A stretch of DNA of 14,514 nucleotides, taken from DATGYC01 sp035298385. GTDB taxonomy: Bacteria; Bacillota; Sulfobacillia; Symbiobacteriales; Symbiobacteriaceae. The position numbers were made by a program, and so were the translations under genes. Position 1 is the first letter of the stretch; each line of letters opens with the position of its first letter. Positions 7,732-14,514 of this stretch are shown piece by piece. A model generated the notes under the pieces. The model had not been told where the DNA came from. It saw nothing but the letters and a program-made list of their open reading frames with translations, and did no database searches. Location: NCBI GenBank assembly GCA_035298385.1, contig DATGYC010000178.1:1-14514 (forward strand). The letters are read 5' to 3'.

Positions 7732-9858
7732 ATGAGCGACTTTACTTCGGCCCCGTTGGGCGTGGGCGCCCTGGACCCCCAGAAGCGGCTGCGCTACTCG
7801 CTGGGCCTCATTCTGGGCGAGGATGAACTGGCCCAGGAGCAGTTCTACTTCCTGGAGCGGGGGAGGCTGCACAACCGGGCGCTGCACGGCTACGGCACGG
7901 TCTCCGGCCTGGCGCTTCAGGTGAAGCCCGGTGAATCGAAGGTGACCGTCACCCCCGGCCTCGCCGTCGATCCCTTCGGGCGCGAGATCAAGGTGACTCC
8001 GGCCCAGTGTGCCGACCTGGCCCAGTGGCTCGATGCGCAGGGGCTTGATGCGTTGCCCGCGACGGTCTACGTCCTGCTGAACTACAAGGAGTGCGAGACC
8101 GACAAGATGCCGGTCCCGGGGAGCGCCTGTCGCTCGGCGGCGGACTCCCTGGTCCCGTCCCGCATCAGCGAGTCCTTCCAGCTCTCCTTCTCGACCGTCC
8201 ACCCGAACCAGGCGGAGGAGGAGTTGGTCAAGACCTTCGTCGCCTTCCTCGCCTCGATCGATGTGACGACCGGGCGCCCCCCGACCGAGGTCCAGACCCT
8301 GATCGAGGACCTGAAGAAGCTCTTCGCCCCGGCCTCTGGCGGTGCGACGAGCGACTCGATCCTCCGGCCAGCGCCGATCTTCCGTCCGCTTCCGGGCGCC
8401 AGCCTCAAGCCCAGCATCAGCGGAGCGACGCCGGTCCTCCGCACCGACCTATCGGCTACAGAGGTGATTCGCCCGACCATCCTGCCGCCGCTCGGTCCCG
8501 CCCTCCATCCGGCCCAGGCGCCCCTGGCGATCCGAGAGCTCCTGCGGGTCTGGGTGACCGAGATCCGCCCCTCCGTCGCACCGGATGCGAGCGGGGCGGT
8601 CCTGCTGGGCGCCCTGCACCTCTCGCAGGACGAGGCCGGACAGCTCAAGATCGCGGTCGATCAGGCCGAGCGGCCGCTCCTGGTCGCCTCCCGGGTGATC
8701 CAGGAGGCCCTCGCCCATCCCGAGCAGAACCGGACCCACACCGAGCTCTATGGGCTGGCGAATGATGATCACAAGCAGTACCTCCTGGTCAACCCGGCTA
8801 ACCGGGCGCTGGTCGCCAACCTGGACGCGAGCGGTCACCGCCTGACCAACCTGGCGCCCGCCACGGCGGGTACGGACGCCCCCCGGTTGGACCAGGTGAT
8901 GGCGCTGGTCGAGACCCGGATCCAGAAGCAGGCCGCACAGCGAGACCTGGCGGGCGAGTACCCAACCCTGACGGTGATCGGCCTGCAGGGGCGTGACGTC
9001 GCCCCGACCGCTCCGGCCACGGGCAACGTCCTGACCTGGAACGGCAGCAAGTGGGCGCCCGCTGCCCCGCCCGCAGGCGGCGGCGGTGGCATCGATCTGG
9101 CGACGGTGGCCGGATCGCTCCCGACCCTGCCCTTCGTGACGATCCGGGAGGTTCCCAGTCCGGAGCCTGATCTCCACCGCTTCCAGCTCTGGTTCCACAT
9201 CCAGGTCGATGGCGACCCAACCAGTGCGAACGTCGCGGAACTCACGAACGTCCCGGAGATCCAGGTTTGGGCCGAGACTGGCGATGGCAGCACGGCAGAG
9301 CCATTCCTCCGATCGGTCTACGTCAAGGATGCGCAACTGATCAACCGGAACGTCGTCGAGCTGTTCACGGAGAAGACGGAGGTCCCACTTCTGCGCTTCA
9401 TCATCAACCTGGAGTCGGCCGGACCTGGCGGTCGCTTCCTTGGCACGCTGAACGATTGGGCGAAGAGCCGCCCGGTCAAGTGGGTTGGCCATGATGGCGT
9501 CCGTACAGTCACCGCCTTCCACGTCATGGGCGGCGCCCCAGCCACACCGACCGCCGGTACCCAGACGATCGCTGCGGGCTATGTCTCCGTGAAGGACCCA
9601 ACGGCCTTCCGCGGTTTTGGGATCGAGCAGACCTGGAGTGACGGCTGGATCTACTCGGTGGCGATCCAGGAGCCCCTGCTCGCCTCCTTCCCCCCTGATC
9701 GCTGGCTGGTCCGTGTGACAGTCAACGCCTTCGGGACGAACGCCACGCCTTCCTCAGTAAGCCTCGACTGGGGCGATCCCCGCATGATTCGGGTGCCGCT
9801 TTCGAATCCGTTCGATGTCAATATCGATGGCTTCTGGATCGAGGTCGCTGCCTACTAG
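7732..9858 (+). CDS. CIS fibre-like / baseplate-decorating protein
   Basis: This 708-residue protein probably projects from the baseplate. Residues about 20-90 form a head with RLHNRALHGYGTVSGLAL (45-62) and PGLAVDPFGREI (75-86). From memory this head is widespread in proteins encoded in eCIS clusters, and a divergent copy starts the next gene product. Residues 140-335 hold a variable Pro/Ala/Ser-rich stretch. Residues 339-351 (LYGLANDDHKQYL) and about 364-389 (LDASGHRLTNLAPATAGTDA) match the 'L-x-DDHxQYL' and 'G-x-x-I-x-N-x-x-P-x-x-x-TDA' signatures of phage tail fibres. A GNVLTWNGSKWAP strand pair is followed by a glycine-run linker and a strand-rich C-terminal domain of about 240 residues that I do not recognise. 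That domain could bind a receptor or another CIS part. There is no signal peptide, membrane segment or recognised enzyme motif. Confidence 0.7.
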   Translation: MSDFTSAPLGVGALDPQKRLRYSLGLILGEDELAQEQFYFLERGRLHNRALHGYGTVSGLALQVKPGESKVTVTPGLAVDPFGREIKVTPAQCADLAQWLDAQGLDALPATVYVLLNYKECETDKMPVPGSACRSAADSLVPSRISESFQLSFSTVHPNQAEEELVKTFVAFLASIDVTTGRPPTEVQTLIEDLKKLFAPASGGATSDSILRPAPIFRPLPGASLKPSISGATPVLRTDLSATEVIRPTILPPLGPALHPAQAPLAIRELLRVWVTEIRPSVAPDASGAVLLGALHLSQDEAGQLKIAVDQAERPLLVASRVIQEALAHPEQNRTHTELYGLANDDHKQYLLVNPANRALVANLDASGHRLTNLAPATAGTDAPRLDQVMALVETRIQKQAAQRDLAGEYPTLTVIGLQGRDVAPTAPATGNVLTWNGSKWAPAAPPAGGGGGIDLATVAGSLPTLPFVTIREVPSPEPDLHRFQLWFHIQVDGDPTSANVAELTNVPEIQVWAETGDGSTAEPFLRSVYVKDAQLINRNVVELFTEKTEVPLLRFIINLESAGPGGRFLGTLNDWAKSRPVKWVGHDGVRTVTAFHVMGGAPATPTAGTQTIAAGYVSVKDPTAFRGFGIEQTWSDGWIYSVAIQEPLLASFPPDRWLVRVTVNAFGTNATPSSVSLDWGDPRMIRVPLSNPFDVNIDGFWIEVAAY

Positions 9859-9861
9859 CGG

Positions 9862-9868
9862 AAGGAGG
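9862..9868 (+). promoter_or_regulatory. Ribosome binding site of the gene 7 start
   Basis: AAGGAGG lies 8 bases before ATG 9877, in the 18-base gap after the fibre-like gene. This is the largest internal gap in the window and holds nothing else. Confidence 0.7.
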
Positions 9869-9876
9869 GCTCACGC

Positions 9877-12669
9877 ATGGATCAGAAGGGCCTGAATCAG
9901 CCGGTTACGACCGGCGGGGTCCGCTTGCCTACCTTCTACAACGGGCGGGTGCTGACGGCGGAGGACCTCCAGCAGCTGCAGGCGGCGGAGGGCGCCCTGC
10001 GCCAGCAGGTGGCCCGCGCCGCTGGCAGCGGCATCGCCAGGGGCCTTACCTGCACCGCGGCCCAAACGATGATCCAGGTCGACGCTGGTCTGGGTGTCGG
10101 GGCGGATGGCGCACTCCTCTACCTGGCCAATCCGGTCGAGGTCGCCATCGCCGGCATCACCAGCAAGACGGCGACCGCCGTCGGCTTCCAAGACTGCGGC
10201 TTGAAGAGCGCCCCCCTCAACCTGACCGGCGAGGCGCCCTACCTGCTCGTTGCTGGGCCGGCCCAGACCGCGGTCGACTCCTCGCCACAGGTCTGGCCGA
10301 CCGGGTCGGGGAAGATCACCAGCTGCGGCCCCGGTTCGCTGGAGCTCGGGGTGCAGTTCCGGCTGCTCGCCCTGCCCTGGAGCGGCTCGGCCGCCGAGTT
10401 CAGCAACGTCTCCCATCTGCAGAGCGCCCTGGCGCTCGAGTGCTTCGACGGGGGCCGTCTGCCCTACGGGCAGAGCCAGTTGGGCGCCTTCGCTGCCGCC
10501 CAACTGCGTGCTGATGGCCTTCTGGCTCAGAACGAGGTGCCGCTCTGCCTCTTCTACTGGCGCTCCGGCCAGATTCTCTTCCTGGACCAGTGGGCGGTCC
10601 GCCGCCGGGTCGAGATGCCGATGCTCGGGCCGGACGGCGTCGGCCTGCTCCACGTCGCCGAGGGGGAGGCCCTCTCCCAGCAGTTCCAGGCCCAACTGGC
10701 CACGCTCACCGTGAGTGGTGGGATCGCCGTCGAGGCCAAGGCCTGCTTCCAGGCCCTCCCGGCGGCTGGCTTCGTGCCAACCACGTTCCTGCCCGACTTC
10801 TTCAACGGGATGAACGCCTGGCAGGGATCGCTCCACCCGGCCCAGGTGCGGATCAAGCTCTGGGACTCCTTCCTGACGGCCCCGATCGATCCGCTGGATC
10901 CGTACGGGCCGCCCGTCAACTATGTCTACCTGGACGACAATCTGATCTTCTACTGGACCGAGTTCAGCTACTACGGGAACTGGGTGACCGCAACCCCGGC
11001 CGCTGAGGAGCCGAAGACGGAGTTGCCGGGCGCCCTGGCGGTTCAGTTGACCGCAGACGGCGGCGTCGAGACCGAGAAGCTCCTCTCCGGCGCCAAGGTG
11101 ACGGCGATCGATGCCGACGGCAAGAGCTACACCGCCCGCATCAAGAAGGTTGGTCGGTACGAGAGCTCCCTGAAGGCGCTGGCTGTCGAGTCTGAGGTGG
11201 CATCCCTGCGCACGTTCGCCGAGTCCGACAACCAGACGATCAAGGTCGAGACGACGACCCGGACGACGAAGGGGAAGGCGACCAGCCGGAAGGGCAGCGA
11301 ACAGGTCCGGGCGACCACCACCGGCGAGACGCCGCCCATCATTGCGACGCCGGAGGCCTCCGTCCAGTTTGAACTGACCGGGCTACCGCCCAGCAGCTAC
11401 CTGGTCCAGGTGAGCGTAAAGGGCTTCAAGGGGGCCTCGAAGAAGGCGACCGTCCAGGCCAGCCAGTCTGGCGCGGTCACCTTCAGGCTCCTCGCCGGCG
11501 TTGAATCCGATACGGTCGATGGCCTGAAGGACCTCTTCGGCAAGAAGGGGCGGAAGGGCTGGAAGGCCGACTTCCTGCCGAAGGGCTGGTGGGGGAAGGG
11601 CTGGGCCGTGCCCAGCGCCGTCAAGTATCCGCCCGCCATCTCTGACAAGTGGGAGCGCGTCGTCGACCCACCAGCTGCCGTCCTCCTGGAGCTGGCTGAG
11701 ATCGGCGAAGCGGTCAAGGCGAAGTATCCGAAGGCCGCTGTCGATCCCGGCGAGGTTCAGATCTGGCTCAACCCGGATCACACGCCAGCCTCGTCACCGA
11801 AGGAGCCCTATGCCTGGGCCCAGTTCGGCACCGGCGGCGCAGCCGTGCCCCTGATCCTGACCGGCACCGACCGGACGCTCGACCGTTCGATCGGCCTGAC
11901 CAAGGTCGAGATCGACGGAAGCCTGGATGAGCAGGCCCTGACCGCTCTCGGCATCGCTGAGGTGGACGCCCTGGCCGGCGTCTGGACCGGCCTGCTGACC
12001 CAGGTCCTCGAGGTGCCCGAGGGGGCGGCCAGCGGCCTGGTCAAGGCGGCCCGGACGGCGATCGATGCGATCAAGGGGACGGCGAAGGAGTGGGCGACCG
12101 AGAAGCCCGCCATCGCTGACGCCCTCGCCGAGCAGGGGCTGGGCGATGCGACCAAGCTGGCCAACAAGCGGCCGGAGGTCCTGGTGGAGGAGCTGAAGGA
12201 GAAGGGCGTCGAGATCGCGGCCTGGGAGGCCGAGAAGATCGTCAAGGACGCCCGGGCCGCAGCGCCCGAGTCGACCTGGTCGGTCGAGTCCCTGAAGGAG
12301 CTCTCTAAGTCCCAGACCGAGGCCTTGGCTGCCAAGGGGATCGCCACCCAGGAGGAGCTGAAGGAGGCCGCCAAGTCAGACCCGGCCATGGTCGCGCAGG
12401 TGACCGGGCTGAAGGTGGAGGAGGTCGCGAACGTCGTGACGGCGATCGAGGGCGCCCGGACCGAGGCTGCAGTCGTCAAGGCTGGCGCCCTGCCGGTCAC
12501 GCAGGTGGTCGAGTCCGAGACGGCTGTCCTGGCGCTAGGCAAGGCGGGCTTCGGCACGCTTGGCGCCCTGGCCAAGGCCGATGTGGGCGCCGTCACGGCG
12601 GCCCTCGGCGGCGATGCGACGACGGCCGCCAAGGCGGTCAGTCTCGCCAAGTCCCGCTTCAGCTTCTGA
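9877..12669 (+). CDS. Large multidomain CIS-associated protein with helix-hairpin-helix-like C-terminal repeats
   Basis: This 930-residue protein has no function I can name. Residues about 17-80 are a head domain (FYNGRVLTAEDLQQLQAA, then GSGIARGL at 50-57 and AGLGVGADG at 70-78) that parallels the head of the preceding gene product. Residues 80-380 are mixed strand and helix, including an aromatic patch (NLIFYWTEFSYYGNW). Residues about 389-545 look like a beta-sandwich of the carboxypeptidase-regulatory type (SGAKVTAID, then 'VQFELTGLPPSSYLVQVSVK'), interrupted by a Thr/Lys/Arg-rich segment. A basic, Trp-rich linker follows at 551-576 (GKKGRKGWK, KGWWGKGW). Residues 687-930 contain four units starting AL-x3-G-(I/L/F)-x5-L, resembling tandem helix-hairpin-helix folds. 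The stop overlaps the next start by one base. Likely a structural or adaptor part of the particle; a cargo role is not excluded. Confidence 0.65.
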   Translation: MDQKGLNQPVTTGGVRLPTFYNGRVLTAEDLQQLQAAEGALRQQVARAAGSGIARGLTCTAAQTMIQVDAGLGVGADGALLYLANPVEVAIAGITSKTATAVGFQDCGLKSAPLNLTGEAPYLLVAGPAQTAVDSSPQVWPTGSGKITSCGPGSLELGVQFRLLALPWSGSAAEFSNVSHLQSALALECFDGGRLPYGQSQLGAFAAAQLRADGLLAQNEVPLCLFYWRSGQILFLDQWAVRRRVEMPMLGPDGVGLLHVAEGEALSQQFQAQLATLTVSGGIAVEAKACFQALPAAGFVPTTFLPDFFNGMNAWQGSLHPAQVRIKLWDSFLTAPIDPLDPYGPPVNYVYLDDNLIFYWTEFSYYGNWVTATPAAEEPKTELPGALAVQLTADGGVETEKLLSGAKVTAIDADGKSYTARIKKVGRYESSLKALAVESEVASLRTFAESDNQTIKVETTTRTTKGKATSRKGSEQVRATTTGETPPIIATPEASVQFELTGLPPSSYLVQVSVKGFKGASKKATVQASQSGAVTFRLLAGVESDTVDGLKDLFGKKGRKGWKADFLPKGWWGKGWAVPSAVKYPPAISDKWERVVDPPAAVLLELAEIGEAVKAKYPKAAVDPGEVQIWLNPDHTPASSPKEPYAWAQFGTGGAAVPLILTGTDRTLDRSIGLTKVEIDGSLDEQALTALGIAEVDALAGVWTGLLTQVLEVPEGAASGLVKAARTAIDAIKGTAKEWATEKPAIADALAEQGLGDATKLANKRPEVLVEELKEKGVEIAAWEAEKIVKDARAAAPESTWSVESLKELSKSQTEALAAKGIATQEELKEAAKSDPAMVAQVTGLKVEEVANVVTAIEGARTEAAVVKAGALPVTQVVESETAVLALGKAGFGTLGALAKADVGAVTAALGGDATTAAKAVSLAKSRFSF
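11935..12660 (+). repeat. Four protein-level helix-hairpin-helix-like repeats
   Basis: Units begin at residues 687, 749, 816 and 886 of the gene 7 product, 62 to 70 residues apart. Each has Ala-Leu, then Gly five positions after that Ala, a large hydrophobic residue next to it, and Leu seven after the Gly. Examples are ALTALGIAEVDAL, ALAEQGLGDATKL, ALAAKGIATQEEL and ALGKAGFGTLGAL. Each then runs into a second helix ending in an AR or similar motif (KAARTA, KDARAA, EGAR). DNA identity between units is low, so the repeats are old or under independent selection. Confidence 0.7.
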
Positions 12670-14514
12670 TGCGAGTCCCGCGCGGACTCTTGATCGGGCG
12701 GGCGAGGCTGGCGGGCCGACTGGCCGGGGATGCGGGCGCCCACCGCCTCCGGCTGACCCACCTGCTTGAGCGGGTCGAGACCCGCCCGCCGGGGCGCCCC
12801 CCGTCCGCGATCCTGCTCGTGCGCTCGCTCGGCTCTCTTCCGGGCGGCAGCGAGCTTGGTCCGCTCAGCGGGCCGGGCTCAGGACGCCTGGAGTCCGCCC
12901 TGCAGGCCCGGCTAGCAGAGAGTTGGGCCAAGGCGCTCCGCCCCCGGCAGGGCCAGGTCCCGCCCGGCGTGACGGAGATCTGGTTCCTGGATGAAGCGGA
13001 GTTCCTCGCCTTCCTGGCGCTGGGCAGGCGGGATCGCTGGTGGTGGGAGGCCCTCCCGGACCCGGGTGGGCTCTTCCCGCTTCTGGCTGGGCGCCCCGAG
13101 GCGCTTCCGGGCGCCCTGCTCCACCTGATCGAGTGGGGGGAGGCGGGGCGGGTCCTGACTCAGCTATCGCTACCCGAGGCGAGGCGGCTGCTGGATCAAC
13201 TCCGATCCACCTTCCGGCTCCCGGTGCCGACCGGACCCGCCCTTGAGTCGAGCCGTTCGGTCTGGACGGCGCCCGCCCCCTGGGAGCCCGTCGCCCTCAC
13301 CCCGAGCCTCCTCCAGCGGTTGGGGCCAGAGCGTGGGCAGCTCCTGCGCATGGCGGTGGCGGTCCTCCGGGCGCCCGCCGTGCTCCGGCGCTGGGGCGAG
13401 GTGGTGCTAGCGGAGGCTCGGCCGGCGCCCTCGATTCGGGAGGACGAACCCGAACAGATGGAGCGCTTGGGGGCTACCCCAGCTGCTGTTGGACCTGAAC
13501 CTGCCGCACAGCGCCGTTCCGGTGAGCCGGTCCAGCCAACGCAGCTCCCCGAACCGCTCCGGTCCAGCCAGGTGGTCGATCCGGTCCAGCCCACCGCTCT
13601 CGACCACAGCGCTGCGCCAGCCGACCGGATCGATCCGACCAGACGCAGCGGCTCCATCGAGCCGCCCCGGTCGGCCGGGCGCCCCGCATCGCAGGCGAGC
13701 GTCCCTCAGGCGACTTGGCAGGAACGGCCGGGCCAGCAGGCTGCCCCTGGGGCGCAGCCTCCCTTCGCCGTAGCGCCAGGGGGGACGGCGCAGACGGACC
13801 GTCCACCTGGGGCGGAGTCCGGCAGGGGCGCCCCATCAGAGACAGCCGAGCAAGCCCCTCAACCGGCCGTGGGATCGCCAAGAGTCCACGGCCAGCCAGA
13901 GGCGCCGACGGTCTCCAGCACCCAGCTCGAACCGATCGCGACGGCAGAGAGCTCCGCACCACGGCGGGCCGAGCGCTCACCCGACCAACCGATCCAGACC
14001 GCCCTCGGTGGCGTGCTCTACCTGCTCAACCTGCTCGCCCACCATGACCTCCCCCAGCGGGATGAGCCGACCTGGCGGCTCGCCTCTGGCCTGGGCGCCG
14101 GGGGCCTCCTGCGCATCCTGGCTGGCCCGCTCCTGCCCGAGACAGGGCGAGACCCACTCTGGGCGCTCCTCGCCGAGTTGGACGGCACCGATCCCGATCA
14201 GCCCCTGGGGGCAGGCCTGGTTCAGCCACCGGAGACCAGCCCCGCCGCCTGTCTGGCCCCCTGGTTCGCTCCCAGCGGCGATTCGATCCAGACCCTCTTC
14301 GGCCAACCGCTCGCCCCAGCCCTGCGCGCCTGGATGCGCCAAGGCCTGCCGCCCCTGCTCACCACCCTCACCGCGGCGATCGGCGAGCCAGCGGACCGCC
14401 TGGCGCCCTACCTCCGGCTGCCCGGCCGACTCTGGCTGACCCAGACCCACCTGGACCTTGAACTCTCCGTCGACCAGATCGCACTCCCGATCCGCCTGGC
14501 AGGCCTCGATGCCA
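12669..14514 (+). CDS. Contractile injection system tape-measure-like protein (partial, runs off right edge)
   Basis: The frame opens at ATG 12669, overlapping the preceding TGA by one base (TGATG), and stays open to the window end: 615 codons plus one base. No Shine-Dalgarno sequence is visible, so translation probably restarts from the upstream gene. Residues 1 to about 255 are helical and Leu/Arg-rich (LLIGRARLAGRLAGDAGAHR, WFLDEAEFLAFLALG). Residues about 258-437 form a Pro/Ala/Gln/Arg-rich disordered linker. From about 438 order resumes with QTALGGVLYLLNLLA (443-457), LYLRLPGRLWLTQTHLDLEL-like text near 580-600, and VDQIALPIRLAGLDA at the edge. From memory, the 'GGxxYLLNLL' and 'L(T/V)xTHxDx..LxxxxLxxRxAGLD' patterns recur in proteins annotated as CIS tape-measure protein (Afp14 role), which often end about 20-30 residues later in a PGW…GRVVxFH motif. 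That final motif is outside the window. Confidence 0.65.
   Translation, partial: MRVPRGLLIGRARLAGRLAGDAGAHRLRLTHLLERVETRPPGRPPSAILLVRSLGSLPGGSELGPLSGPGSGRLESALQARLAESWAKALRPRQGQVPPGVTEIWFLDEAEFLAFLALGRRDRWWWEALPDPGGLFPLLAGRPEALPGALLHLIEWGEAGRVLTQLSLPEARRLLDQLRSTFRLPVPTGPALESSRSVWTAPAPWEPVALTPSLLQRLGPERGQLLRMAVAVLRAPAVLRRWGEVVLAEARPAPSIREDEPEQMERLGATPAAVGPEPAAQRRSGEPVQPTQLPEPLRSSQVVDPVQPTALDHSAAPADRIDPTRRSGSIEPPRSAGRPASQASVPQATWQERPGQQAAPGAQPPFAVAPGGTAQTDRPPGAESGRGAPSETAEQAPQPAVGSPRVHGQPEAPTVSSTQLEPIATAESSAPRRAERSPDQPIQTALGGVLYLLNLLAHHDLPQRDEPTWRLASGLGAGGLLRILAGPLLPETGRDPLWALLAELDGTDPDQPLGAGLVQPPETSPAACLAPWFAPSGDSIQTLFGQPLAPALRAWMRQGLPPLLTTLTAAIGEPADRLAPYLRLPGRLWLTQTHLDLELSVDQIALPIRLAGLDA
13440..13980 (+). 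other. Coding stretch for a disordered Pro/Ala/Gln-rich linker in gene 8
   Basis: About 180 residues lack hydrophobic core patterning and are rich in Pro, Ala, Gln, Ser, Arg and Glu. The DNA repeats CCGGTCCAGCC at 13527, 13559 and 13581. The first and third copies share a reading phase (both encode PVQPT) and the second is in another phase, so the repetition is at DNA level as well as protein level. Linkers of this kind occur in CIS tape-measure-type proteins and vary freely in length. Confidence 0.6.

Noticed and set aside
9877..12669. Gene 7 as a toxin or effector cargo.
   Set aside because: No catalytic motif is recognisable, and the head domain shared with gene 6 points to a structural or adaptor role. 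The unassigned middle keeps this open only weakly.
12660..12690. Inverted sequence around the gene 7/gene 8 junction (CGAGTCCCGCGCGGACTC) as a terminator.
   Set aside because: The hairpin-like GAGTCC…GGACTC lies just after the overlapping start codon, inside gene 8, with no T-run. A terminator there would break the operon. It might instead influence initiation of gene 8, but that is speculative.

Overview
The window is a compact, single-strand (+) stretch of a contractile injection system (CIS/eCIS, phage-tail-like) gene cluster. It carries the baseplate module followed by fibre-like accessory genes and the start of a tape-measure-type gene. Eight coding regions cover nearly all of it. Gaps are 4 to 18 bases, or the genes overlap, so it reads as one operon transcribed from a promoter upstream of the window. 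I see no tRNA, rRNA, CRISPR array, insertion sequence, internal promoter or terminator. No noncoding stretch exceeds the 61-base leader at the left edge.

Layout: (1) 62-739, gpV/VgrG-type spike; (2) 733-2310, a conserved CIS-associated protein with a strongly hydrophobic C-terminal tail, a candidate membrane anchor or membrane-interacting part; (3) 2315-2719, GPW/gp25 baseplate wedge; (4) 2727-5015, baseplate J (gp6/Afp11-like); (5) 5028-7718, P2 gpI/Afp12-like baseplate protein with a probable N-terminal beta-propeller and an internal tandem duplication; (6) 7732-9858, fibre-like protein; (7) 9877-12669, large multidomain protein whose N-terminal head resembles that of gene 6 and whose C-terminus holds four helix-hairpin-helix-like repeats; (8) 12669 to beyond the right edge, a partial gene resembling the CIS tape-measure family, with a long disordered middle.

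The DNA is roughly two-thirds G+C by eye, uses GTG starts twice, and is strongly GC-biased at third codon positions. A high-GC bacterium such as a member of Chloroflexota or Actinomycetota is plausible, but the sequence does not settle this. Sheath, tube, AAA+ ATPase and any cargo toxin would lie outside the window.

Working model: genes 1, 3, 4 and 5 build the spike and baseplate. Gene 2 may tether the particle to a membrane or sense it, as proposed for membrane-associated CIS of Streptomyces and cyanobacteria. Genes 6 and 7 probably decorate the baseplate through a shared head domain. Gene 8 probably sets tail length. The parts least explained by the known CIS plan are gene 2, the paralogous heads and helical repeats of genes 6 and 7, and the propeller plus duplicated module of gene 5.
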